64,000 nt of DNA. It comes from Lysobacterales bacterium. GTDB lineage: Bacteria; Pseudomonadota; Gammaproteobacteria; Xanthomonadales; Xanthomonadaceae. This document shows, piece after piece, positions 9,690 to 18,800 of this stretch. Within the stretch, counting starts at the first letter, position 1, and every line of letters begins with the position of its first letter. The translations under genes and the position numbers were made by a program. Under the pieces are notes generated by a model. The model saw nothing but the letters and a program-made list of their open reading frames with translations, ran no database searches and was not told the origin of the DNA. The stretch lies in NCBI GenBank assembly GCA_014946745.1, contig JADCRD010000001.1, positions 2,664,427 through 2,728,426 on the forward strand, given 5' to 3'.

Positions 9690-9974
9690 ATGCCCATCTT
9701 CGAATACCGCGCCAGCGGGGATGCTGGCTGCCCGCACTGTCGAGACGGCTTCGACGTGCTGCAGAAGCTCTCGGAGCCGCCGCTCCAGGACTGCCCGAAG
9801 TGCGGCGCGCCCGTACGGCAGCAAATCGGTGCGCCCGCGCTGGCCATCGGCGGCGCCCACCTGCTGAAGGAAAAGAAGATCGGCGACGCCGGCTTCACCC
9901 AGTACCGCAAGATCGGCAAGGGTGTCTACGAAAAGACGGCGGGCAAGGGGCCGGGGATCATCCGCGGCGACTGA
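9690..9974 (+). CDS. FmdB-family zinc ribbon protein
   Basis: 94 residues. The start MPIFEYRASGD matches the FmdB/CxxC_CxxC_SSSS family, which begins MPxYEYxC. Zinc-ribbon cysteine pairs are visible as CPHC and CPKC. The remainder is basic and Gly/Lys-rich. It is a small regulatory-type protein of unknown biochemical role; in other genomes family members often lie near aspS or housekeeping genes. The heptamer array starts 15 bp after the stop. Confidence 0.85.
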   Translation: MPIFEYRASGDAGCPHCRDGFDVLQKLSEPPLQDCPKCGAPVRQQIGAPALAIGGAHLLKEKKIGDAGFTQYRKIGKGVYEKTAGKGPGIIRGD

Positions 9975-9988
9975 GTCCGCTTCGCGGC

Positions 9989-10051
9989 GGGATTGGGGAT
10001 TGGGGATTGGGGATTGGGGATTCGGGATTCGGGATTCGGGATTCGGGATTC
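9989..10051 (+). repeat. Heptamer tandem array GGGATTS, 9 units
   Basis: Nine perfect 7-bp units without spacers: four GGGATTG, then five GGGATTC. The same heptamer recurs inverted at 10204-10231. Arrays of this kind are common between genes in xanthomonad-type genomes (recalled, not computed). Confidence 0.95.
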
Positions 10052-10203
10052 GCAAGAGCCGCATCGGCTGCCGCGGCAAGACCTTGGAGCCCCTCTCCGG
10101 CACGCGTCGACCTGAGCAGCCATGAGCCCGGCATTTTCAAGCGCTACGGGCGGTCTGGCGGAGCGTCACCCCAAGGCTGGACTCGACCGACATCCCGTCG
10201 GAC

Positions 10204-10231
10204 GAATCCCGAATCCCCAATCCCGAATCCC
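10204..10231 (-). repeat. Inverted partner of the GGGATTS array, 4 units
   Basis: Four units on the minus strand (three GGGATTC, one GGGATTG) just past the 3' end of ppnN. With the array at 9989 it brackets about 150 bp that hold no gene. Confidence 0.9.
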
Positions 10232-10243
10232 ATCGCGTCGGCG

Positions 10244-11608
10244 TCAGCCGACGCGATAGCAGGGCTTGTACTCCCCGCTCATCTTCATCCGCCGCTGCTC
10301 GACGAACGCACGCAGCAGGGCGTCCAGGGCGCGCATGATTTCGGGCTCGCCGTCGATCACGTAGGGGCCGTGGGCTTCGATGGCGCGCATGCCCTCTTCC
10401 TTGACGTTGCCGGCGACGATGCCGGAAAACGCGCGGCGCAGATCGGCGGCGAGCGCGTGCACCGGCTGGTCGCGGTGCAGCTTCAGACCGGCCATGTTCT
10501 CGTGGGTCGGTGCAAACGGGTGCTGGAACTCCGGCTGGATCTTCAGTGCCCAGTTGAAGAAGAACGCGTCCTTGGTGTCGAGCCGGTGCTCGCGCACCTT
10601 GGCCAGGCCGCGCTCCATGTAGCGCGCCACTTCGCGCGGGTCGTCGACGATGATCTTGTAGCGCTCCGCCGCGGCATCGCCCAGCGCGAGCCGCAGGAAC
10701 TGGTCGATCTGCTCGAAGTAGGCCGCCGATTCCTTGGGCCCGGTGAACACCAGCGGGAACGGCAGGTGGGCATTGTCCGGATGCAGCAGGATGCCGAGCA
10801 GGTAGAGGATCTCTTCAGCCGTACCCACGCCGCCGGGGAACACGATGATGCCGTGACCGACGCGCACGAAGGCCTCCAGGCGCTTCTCGATGTCCGGCAT
10901 GATCACCAGGTGGTTGACGATCGGGTTCGGCGACTCGGCGGCGATGATTCCCGGCTCGGTGATGCCGATGTAGCGGTTCTGGTAGCGGCGCTGCTTGGCA
11001 TGACCCACGGCCGCGCCCTTCATTGGCCCCTTCATGGCGCCCGGGCCACAGCCGGTGCAGATGTCGATGTCGCGAAGGCCGAGCTCGTAGCCGACGTGCT
11101 TGGTGTACTCGTATTCGTGGCGCGCAATCGAATGACCGCCCCAGCACACCACCAGGTTGGGTTCAACGTTCGGCTTCAGCACGCGCGCATTGCGGAGGAT
11201 CTCGAAGACCGCGTTGGTGATGTCCTGGCTGTTCGCCAGATCGAACTCGCCGGAGTCCCTGATCTCGGTGGAGACGTAGGCGATATCGCGGACAACCGCG
11301 AACAGCAGCTCGGCGACACCGGCAATGATCTTGCCGTCCACGAAGGCCTGCGCCGGGGCGTGGCGCAGCTCAAGGCGCACACCGCGATCCTGCTGCTGCA
11401 CTTCGATCTCGAAGTCGGGGTAACGCTCCAGCGCGGCGCGCGGATCGTCGCTCGTGCTGCCCGAGGTCAGCACGGCCAGCGCGCAGCGGCGCAGCAGCTC
11501 ATGCAGGCCACCCTTGGAAGCGTCGCGCAGGCGGCTCACTTCGCTGCGCGAGAGGACATCGAGGCCGCCGCGCGGGGAGATGCGGGCGTTGACGGTGATC
11601 GGAGACAT
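10244..11608 (-). CDS. ppnN: Pyrimidine/purine-5'-nucleotide nucleosidase PpnN (YgdH type)
   Basis: 454 residues, the usual length. PpnN cleaves nucleoside monophosphates to base plus ribose 5-phosphate and is modulated by (p)ppGpp in E. coli. The central LOG-like Rossmann domain has VCWGGHSIARHEYEY, CTGCGPGAMKGPMKGA and the signature FPGGVGTAEEILY. The N-terminal DUF4478-like and C-terminal DUF3412-like parts are both present, which separates it from short LOG-type cytokinin proteins. It stands divergent from rapA. Confidence 0.93.
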   Translation of the reverse strand: MSPITVNARISPRGGLDVLSRSEVSRLRDASKGGLHELLRRCALAVLTSGSTSDDPRAALERYPDFEIEVQQQDRGVRLELRHAPAQAFVDGKIIAGVAELLFAVVRDIAYVSTEIRDSGEFDLANSQDITNAVFEILRNARVLKPNVEPNLVVCWGGHSIARHEYEYTKHVGYELGLRDIDICTGCGPGAMKGPMKGAAVGHAKQRRYQNRYIGITEPGIIAAESPNPIVNHLVIMPDIEKRLEAFVRVGHGIIVFPGGVGTAEEILYLLGILLHPDNAHLPFPLVFTGPKESAAYFEQIDQFLRLALGDAAAERYKIIVDDPREVARYMERGLAKVREHRLDTKDAFFFNWALKIQPEFQHPFAPTHENMAGLKLHRDQPVHALAADLRRAFSGIVAGNVKEEGMRAIEAHGPYVIDGEPEIMRALDALLRAFVEQRRMKMSGEYKPCYRVG

Positions 11609-11905
11609 GCGGAATTCCTGAAAGGCCTGGTCGAGTGTTCTTCAAAGGGCCGTCGGGAGCGCGGGCGCGGACGAACCGCGCCGGAAGCGGAATCGGACGG
11701 CTGCGGCCCCGGCCATCGGGTGCCGCGCGTGTCGCGGACCGGCTGCGCTCTCGATGGCGCAGCATCCGGCCCCTCGCCTGGGACGACAGGTCCCATCGGG
11801 CGGCCGCGGAGCATCGCACAGGCCGGCCCGGCGGTGAAGCACGGCGCCGAAGGGCCGACGTGTCTCGACTTTGGCGGGCTTGGCTTCGGGCGTAGAATTG
11901 GGCGG

Positions 11906-14755
11906 ATGAATTCTCCCTTCGTCCCCGGACAGCGCTGGCTGTCCACTGCCGAGCCCGAGCTCGGCCTGGGCACGGTGATGCGCCTTATCGGCCGCAGCGT
12001 GCAGATCGTCTTCACCGGCAGCGGCGTCGTCCGCCAGTACGCGATGGACACCGCCCCCTTGTCGCGCGCCGAGTTCCGCATCGGCGAGCGTCTGCGCGCG
12101 GAGGGCGTCGAGTACACCGTCGAGAGCGTGGACGTGGCCGACGGTCTCTACGTGTATGGCGTCGGCGACCGGCAGATCCACGAGGGCCTGCTGGACCCCG
12201 AGCAGCCGGTCTCACAGGCCGATGCGCGCCTGCTGTCCGGCCGCGTCGACCGCAGCCCGGCCTTCGAGCTGCGCCGCGAAGCTCTGCGCCGCCGCGCCGA
12301 CGCTCGCCGTCACCCGGGCTGGGGCGTGCTGGGCGCACGTATCGACTTGATCCCGCACCAGCTGAAGGTGGCCGAGCTGGCCGCCGAGCGACGCACTCCG
12401 CGGCTGCTGCTGGCCGACGAAGTGGGCCTCGGCAAGACCATCGAGGCCGGCATGATCCTCGCGCAGCAGCTGGCCACCGGCCGCGCCCGCCGCGTGCTGG
12501 TGCTGACGCCCGAGAGCCTGGTGCACCAGTGGTTCGTCGAGCTGCTGCGCCGCTTTAACCTGCGCTTCGCCCTGTTTGACGAGGAGCGCTGCGAATCGAT
12601 CACCGAAGTCGATGCCAGCCGCAATCCCTTCGAGGACGAGCAGTGCGTGATCGCCTCGGTCGACTGGCTGGCGCATTCGAAGAAGCGCGCCCAGCAGCTG
12701 CTCGAAGCCGGCTGGGATCTGCTGGTGGTGGACGAGGCCCACCATCTGGCCTGGGCGCCAGACGCGCCGAGCCGCGAGTACAGCCTGGTCGAGGGCCTCG
12801 CCCGCGTCACCGCGGGAGTGATTCTGCTGACCGCCACGCCCGAACAGCTGGGCCGCAGCGGCCACTTCGCACGCCTGCGCCTGCTGGACCCCGCGCGCTA
12901 TGCCGACCTCGACGCTTTCATCGCCGAGTCGGACCGGCATCTCGCCCTCTCACAGGTCACCGAAGCGCTGCTGGAAGCGCGCGCACCCGACGCCGCCGGT
13001 CTGAAGCTGCTGGAAGAGCTCTTCCACGACGAGCCGCAGACGCTGTCGACCGCACTGCCAAAGATCGAGGCGGGCGACGAGGCCGCCGCCTGGAAGCTGG
13101 TCGAAGCCCTGATCGACCGTCACGGCACCGGGCGCGTGATGATCCGCAATCGCCGGGCCGCCGTCGGCGGCTTCCCCGAGCGCATTCCCCACCTCGAACG
13201 CATCCCGGACACCAGCGAAGACCCCTCTCTACCCGGCCGCCTGCGCGCCGAAGCATTGGCCGACGCGGTTGCGCATGGCCACCACGAGCCCGAGCACGAC
13301 TACACCCGCGACCCGCGCTTCGAGTGGCTGCTGAAGCGCCTGGAGACGATCGCGCCGGCCAAGGCCCTGCTGCTGTGCCGCTCGCGCGCCAAGGTGCAGG
13401 CGCTAGACGAAGCCCTGCGCCTGCGCTCGGGGCTGCCGGTGGCGCGCTTCCACGAGGACATGAATCTGCTGCAGCGCGACCGCGCAGCGGCCTATTTCGC
13501 CGATCCCGAAGGCGCACGTCTGCTGATCGCCTCGGAAGTCGGCGCCGAAGGCCGCAACTTCCAGTTCGCTCAGCATCTGATCCTGTGGGATCTGCCGCTG
13601 GATCCAGACATGCTGGAGCAGCGCATCGGCCGCCTGGACCGTATCGGCCAGCAGGGCGCTGTGCAGATCCACGCCTGCGCCGTCGAAGGCAGCCCACAGG
13701 ACCTGCTGCTGCGCTGGTATGACGAGGGCCTCGACGCCTTCCGCCAGGTCTGTGCCGACGGCCGCGAGCTGCTGCGCCGCTTCGGGCCGCCGCTGCTGAA
13801 CCTGTTCGAGACACCGAGCGACAACGGCGTCGAGGCTCTGATCGCCGACACCCGCACGGTCCATGCGGAACTGTCTGACAAGGTGCACCGCGGCCGTGAT
13901 CGCCTGCTGGAGCTGTCCAGCCAGCGCGCCGCCAGCGACGGCCGCCTGCTGCAGGCGCTGAAACTCGACGACATCGCCGCCACCATCGAGGACTATCCGC
14001 TGCGCCTACTGGAGCAGTTTGGCATCCACAACGAGCCGCAGGGCCACGAGATCGTTCTGCTCGATCCCGAGTACGTCACTCTGGACGCCTTCGAAGAGCT
14101 GAAGGGGGGCGCCCGCCAGGCCACGTTCTCGCGCTCTCGCGCCCTGGCCCGCGATGACCTGCTCTACCTGCGGGCAGATCACCCGATGCTGCTCAACGCC
14201 GAGGAACTGCTGCTCTCGTCCGAGACCGGCAACGCCGCCGCGCTCGTCGACGACAGCCTGCCGCCGCGCAGCCTGCTGCTGGAAGCGGTCTACGTGCTCG
14301 AATGTGTGGCGGAAGCTGATCTGCACGTTGATCGCTTTCTGCCGCCGCTGCCGCTCACGGTCGTCGTCGACACCCGCCTGCAGCCGCGCCTCGATTACGT
14401 GCCCGGCGCGCGCGCCTTGCGCAGTTCGGGCGACAGGCCGATCGACCTGTCGCGCCAGCGCAAGCTGCTGACCACCCTGCTGCCGCCGATGCTGGGCGCC
14501 GCCGAGAAGCTGGCGAAGGCGCAGGCCGAGCAGCGCATCGAGACGGCCCTGGGCCAGGCCGAGGAGCTGCTGGGCGGCGAACTCGCGCGCTTGAAGCGAC
14601 TGGCCCGAATCAACCCGGCGGTGCGCGCGGAAGAGGTGGATTCGCTGGAGCGCGAGCATGCCGAACTGCTGACCGCGCTGCCGCAGGCGCGGCCGCGCCT
14701 CGATGCCCTGCGCCTCGTGCTCAGTCCGGATGTGGTCTCGCTGCGGCCGGGCTAA
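11906..14755 (+). CDS. rapA: RNA polymerase-associated SNF2 ATPase RapA
   Basis: 949 residues, close to the E. coli 968. The N-terminus MNSPFVPGQRWLS and two tudor/KOW-like domains match RapA. Swi2/Snf2 motifs are present: Walker A DEVGLGKTIEAG near 170, VLTPESLVHQW, DEAHH near 275 and LLTATPEQLG. The helicase C half has EVGAEGRNFQFAQHLILWDLP and RIGRLDRIGQ. RapA frees RNA polymerase during transcription recycling. The frame is open about 750 codons upstream, but that part is the antisense of ppnN and other genes. The stop TAA touches copy 2 of the interspersed repeat. Confidence 0.95.
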   Translation: MNSPFVPGQRWLSTAEPELGLGTVMRLIGRSVQIVFTGSGVVRQYAMDTAPLSRAEFRIGERLRAEGVEYTVESVDVADGLYVYGVGDRQIHEGLLDPEQPVSQADARLLSGRVDRSPAFELRREALRRRADARRHPGWGVLGARIDLIPHQLKVAELAAERRTPRLLLADEVGLGKTIEAGMILAQQLATGRARRVLVLTPESLVHQWFVELLRRFNLRFALFDEERCESITEVDASRNPFEDEQCVIASVDWLAHSKKRAQQLLEAGWDLLVVDEAHHLAWAPDAPSREYSLVEGLARVTAGVILLTATPEQLGRSGHFARLRLLDPARYADLDAFIAESDRHLALSQVTEALLEARAPDAAGLKLLEELFHDEPQTLSTALPKIEAGDEAAAWKLVEALIDRHGTGRVMIRNRRAAVGGFPERIPHLERIPDTSEDPSLPGRLRAEALADAVAHGHHEPEHDYTRDPRFEWLLKRLETIAPAKALLLCRSRAKVQALDEALRLRSGLPVARFHEDMNLLQRDRAAAYFADPEGARLLIASEVGAEGRNFQFAQHLILWDLPLDPDMLEQRIGRLDRIGQQGAVQIHACAVEGSPQDLLLRWYDEGLDAFRQVCADGRELLRRFGPPLLNLFETPSDNGVEALIADTRTVHAELSDKVHRGRDRLLELSSQRAASDGRLLQALKLDDIAATIEDYPLRLLEQFGIHNEPQGHEIVLLDPEYVTLDAFEELKGGARQATFSRSRALARDDLLYLRADHPMLLNAEELLLSSETGNAAALVDDSLPPRSLLLEAVYVLECVAEADLHVDRFLPPLPLTVVVDTRLQPRLDYVPGARALRSSGDRPIDLSRQRKLLTTLLPPMLGAAEKLAKAQAEQRIETALGQAEELLGGELARLKRLARINPAVRAEEVDSLEREHAELLTALPQARPRLDALRLVLSPDVVSLRPG

Positions 14756-14910
14756 CAGCGTGTTGAAGAACTCCGTTCCGGGGAGTTTTTCAAGTCGGCG
14801 GTCCGGCGCAGGTCCGTAGCGCCTCACGACAAAACAATCGCTTACGCGCTTGCTTCGTCGTCCCGGCCATCCCTGGCCGGGCGAGCAGGCTGTTTCTCAA
14901 CAGCCTGCTA
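14756..14910 (+). repeat. Interspersed multi-hairpin repeat, copy 2
   Basis: Same element and orientation as the copy at 7791. Its left end follows the rapA stop codon directly. Beyond it, 14911-15053 is the leader of the next gene, in which only scattered TCAC/GTGA half-sites are seen. Confidence 0.9.
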
Positions 14911-15053
14911 AAGGCGAACCACCCCTCACTTTCGGCCTACGAGTTTCCGGACTTGCGGGGCTTTGTCACAAACTGTCTCGCACAGACCCCTTGCGTCACC
15001 GAATCACAAATCGTGACAATCCACGTCACGTTGGAGTTCTGTAGGGGCGGGTC

Positions 15054-15575
15054 ATGAGTGGAGTCGGACTGTTCAAGCGTCTGTTCGGGAATGAGGACAA
15101 AGGGGTCGAGCGCCGCCTGCGTCCTCGCCAGCAGGCGCGGCCAGATACGCGCTTCCTGATCATCGATGACAGCACCACCATCGTCACCGTGCTGCGGCGC
15201 ATGCTGCAGCAGAACGGCTTCGCGACCCGCGAGGCCTACGACGCCGAGCGCGGCATCGAGATCGCCGAAGCCGAGCGCCCGCACCTGATCTTCCTCGACA
15301 TCGTGCTGCCCGGCATGAGCGGCTTCGAAGCGCTGCGCCACCTGCGCCGCTCCGAGAACACCCGCAACATCCCGATCATCATGATCAGCGGCAACGAACA
15401 GGCGACCGAGCAGTTCTACCTGCAGCGCATCGGTGCAGATGACTTCATGAAGAAGCCGTTCTCGCGCGACGAAGTCTTCTCGCGCATCGGCCGTCTGCTC
15501 GGCCCCGATCTGCTGCCGCATCGCCCGCAGCCGGCGCGTGGCGAGCCCGGCTTGGGCCTGCGCGCGGCGATCTAG
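15054..15575 (+). CDS. CheY-like response regulator (PilG/PilH type)
   Basis: 173 residues. A basic N-terminal extension of about 32 residues precedes a single receiver domain (34-155). Acidic pocket IDDS (D38, D39), phospho-acceptor D82 in LIFLDIVLPGMSG, switch Ser/Thr in IIMISGNEQ and Lys in MKKPFSRDE. No output domain is present. The receiver is closest in style to twitching and chemosensory regulators PilG/PilH, but no pil or che genes adjoin, so the pathway is open. GGGGCGGG lies 4 nt upstream of the start. It is monocistronic with a strong bidirectional hairpin after it. Confidence 0.85.
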   Translation: MSGVGLFKRLFGNEDKGVERRLRPRQQARPDTRFLIIDDSTTIVTVLRRMLQQNGFATREAYDAERGIEIAEAERPHLIFLDIVLPGMSGFEALRHLRRSENTRNIPIIMISGNEQATEQFYLQRIGADDFMKKPFSRDEVFSRIGRLLGPDLLPHRPQPARGEPGLGLRAAI

Positions 15576-15607
15576 GGCCGGAACGCGGGCTTCCAAGCTT
15601 CGACTTC

Positions 15608-15638
15608 GCAAGAGGCGGGCCCAGTGCCCGCCTCTTGC
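15608..15638. terminator. Bidirectional hairpin between response regulator and pectate lyase A
   Basis: Perfect 13-bp stem GCAAGAGGCGGGC / GCCCGCCTCTTGC with a 5-nt loop, between the 3' ends of two convergent genes. Confidence 0.7.
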
Positions 15639-15820
15639 GTTTCCGCATTCGCAATTCCGCCTCAGGCAACATGGATCACGTCCATCCTGAGCTTGATCCG
15701 TGCTCGCGAGTCCGGCGTCGCCAGACTCGCTTCCGCTGGACCAGGCCTCGCCTGCTCGATCCGCGAGCGCGCCTTCCGTGGCGCGCGGCAACGCTGAATT
15801 CCTCAACGTTGCCCCAAGCG

Positions 15821-18800
15821 CTAGCGCAGCCGCCCCGCACCCGCCTCGGCGGGTATGCGCGTGCCCAGGCTCACTGGATCGGTCTCGACGCTGTAGGCAT
15901 AGGGCGGCGTCCAGGTGCCCGCAGGCAAGCCGCTGCAGCCGGCAAGATTGCTGTCCACGCGCTGGGCAATCAGCGCACTCGGATCATCGCTGCGGAACCA
16001 CAGGTTCTCGCCGCGGAAGCCCGTTGCGCTGCCGTGGTGATGGACGAGCTTGCCGCAGATCTCGTTGCTGGCGTTGATCTTCAAACCCAGCACGTGGAAG
16101 AAGTTGCCCTGCGCCAGCACATCGCCTTCGTAGGCCACAGCGATGCCATTGCCCCATTTGCGGTTGGGCACCGGAGCGATGCTGCCGGAGAAGAAGTTGT
16201 TGTAGAGGTGCACGCGGCCGTAGCGCACCCGCGGCATGCGCGCCTGGTTGTACTCCCAGTGGTTGCCGACAAAGCTGACCTTGAGGCGGCCAGCGTCGCT
16301 CCAGCGCCGGCTGCTGTCGGCGTTGCCGATCAGGTTGGTCTTGTCGCTGGAGTAGAAGCGGCTGTTGCTGATGGTGACGTAGCTGGAGCCGCGCACCACA
16401 TCCAGCGCGCCGTCCCTGCGCGTGGCCGTGTAGACGCCGTCGTACTGGCCCGGCCCGATGGTGACGTGATCGATCCAGATCTGCTGCGCCCAGGCCAGCA
16501 CGATGCCGTCGTACTCGGCGTCCGCCGAACCGGGGTTCACGTCCCAGGGCGTCTCGATCTCCAAGTTGCGGACAATCACATTGCGGGTCCAGCCGGGATA
16601 CTCCTCCGGATCACGACCGGCGTTCACCCAGGCCTGGAAATTGGTCTGCGCCGTCGGCGCCGCCGGCGAGAACGCGTGCACGGGCGAAAACTCCCGACCA
16701 ATCGCGATCTGCGTGCCTGCGAAGCGCGCGGGACGCCCCTGCGCATCGTTGATGCCGACCAGGGTCGTGTTGGACGGGATCACCACCGTGCCGCCCGCCG
16801 CCTGATCGGCCTGGCTGGTGTACTCCTCGTAGACACCGTTGGTGAAGCGGAAATCGATCACGCCGAGCACGCGGATGATCTTCGGCCGGTTGCCGGAGCG
16901 CTGCAGCGCCGCGAGCAGCTCTTCCTTGGTGCGCACGGTGTAGACGTCGTCCGGCGCCGCCGCCGAGCCGCCGGTGACGCGCACCGGGCCGTACTCGCTC
17001 CAGCCCATCCAGCCGAGCGCAGGCGCAGCTTCGCGCTCGAAGCTGAGCACCCCTCCGGTCGGGTCGGCCGGAAGATTCCGGTAGTGATCCACATGGACAG
17101 GCACCGGCGGCACCGCCACAAACTGCAGGTTGGCGGTCGGCGCCGCGTAGGTGCGCTGGCCCATGTTGGCCGGCATGGGTTGGCCCACGGGCAGCAGGGC
17201 CGCGTCGATCAGGGCGCCCTCGCCCGCTTCGAAGCTGCTGGCGAATATCGAAGCCAGCGCCGGCGGCGGCACGCTCGAACTGGACGAACTGGAGCTGCTC
17301 GAGGTCGAGCTGGAGCTGGAACTGCTGCTTGAACTGGAGCTGCTGCTGGAAGATGAGCCCGGAAAGCCGAGGCAGGCATCGATCCTGCCCACGCCGGTGT
17401 TGGCCAGCACATGCGGCTTGACCTCGGCGACAGGCAGCACCGTGTAGGCGTAGGGCGGCGTGTAGCTCGTCGTCGACACAATCTGACCGCCGTTCTGCAC
17501 CGTGCCCGGCGTATTGCCCCAGGCGCAGGGGTTGCTGGTGCAGTTGGTCGGCAGCGGAGTCCAGGTGACGTTCTGGAAGAGATTGTCGCCGTTGGTGTCC
17601 CAGAAGCCGATCTGCTGGCTGTCCTGCGAGATCACCACGTTCTGCGAGTCTTCGAAGTGGGTGCCATCGACGCGGATGCGCGCGCCCATGCGCGAATTGA
17701 TGCCCGAAGCGCGCACGTTGCGGTAGTAGTTGTTCAGCACGTGCCCTTCGCCGAAGCGGAACAGCGGCAGACGCGAGTTGACGTTCTCCCAGCGGTTGGC
17801 GATGAAGCTGACCGTGCGGTTGAAGCCATCGGTGTCGCTGGAGCCCCACAGCGAGGTCTTCCAGCTGTCGTGGAAGTAGTTATAGCTCAGCGTCACGTTC
17901 GACACGCTGCCCTTGCCGCTGACCAGCTCGTCGTAGAAGTCGATGTCGACATCCAGGGAGTTGTAGAACTCGTTGTGGTCGATCCAGATGTTGCTGGCCG
18001 GGCCCTCCAGGCTGATCTGGTCCTTGTCGCCGGTATTGACGAAGCGCATCGTGAGGTTGCGCACGATGATGTTGTTCGCACGCCAGATCTTGATGCCGAT
18101 TCCATCGAACAGGGCACCGGGCAAGCCGATGATCGAGACATTGTTCATGTCCTTGACGTCGAACTTGACGACGCTGCCGCTGTTCGCCGGCGTGATCACG
18201 CCGTTCACGAAGATCGTCAGCGGCTGCGGATTGCCGACCTGTCCGGCGAGCGCGGCCGCCAGCTCGACGCCCGTGGTCACGACGACCTGGCGCCCGCCGG
18301 CGCCTCCGGTCGTGCCACCGCCGAGAGAAGCGAAGCCCTGCACGGTGTTGGCCTGCGAACAGCTGAGCGTGCCCGGCGTCGGTGGCGTCGACGAGGACGA
18401 GGAGCTGCTTGAGCTCGATGTGCTTGAACTCGAACTGCTTGAGCTGGTGCTTGAGCTGGATGAGCTGCTGGAGGACGAGCTGGAGGATGAACTCGACACC
18501 GGCGGACAGGTCGCCGAGCCCACGCTGCCGCGGTCCAGGCGCAGGTTGTCGAGAATGGCCTCTTCACCGCTCTCCACGCGCAGCACAAAGAACGAGGTCG
18601 GAGTGCCGATGCTGGATGTCACGCTGTAGACCGTGTTTGGCACCAGGTCGCCCAGAGGCTGATTGAAGATGCGCGAGGCCGTGCCGTGAATCGAGTTGGC
18701 GGCACCGCTGGTGTTGTTGTTGACCTGGATCTGCAGCCGCCGCGTGCCGTCTGTGCCGCGCCGCCCCACGTAGCAGAACGACACCGTATAGGGCTGGCTC

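Noticed and set aside
9989-10051. Possible CRISPR array
   Set aside because: The repeat unit is 7 bp with no spacers and no cas genes are in the window.
9665-11905. Open frame continuing about 750 codons upstream of rapA
   Set aside because: It runs over the FmdB gene and antisense to ppnN; RapA similarity begins only at 11906.
15005-15040. TCAC/GTGA half-sites before the CheY-like gene as a CRP/Clp site
   Set aside because: The halves face the wrong way (TCAC-N5-GTGA) for TGTGA-N6-TCACA.
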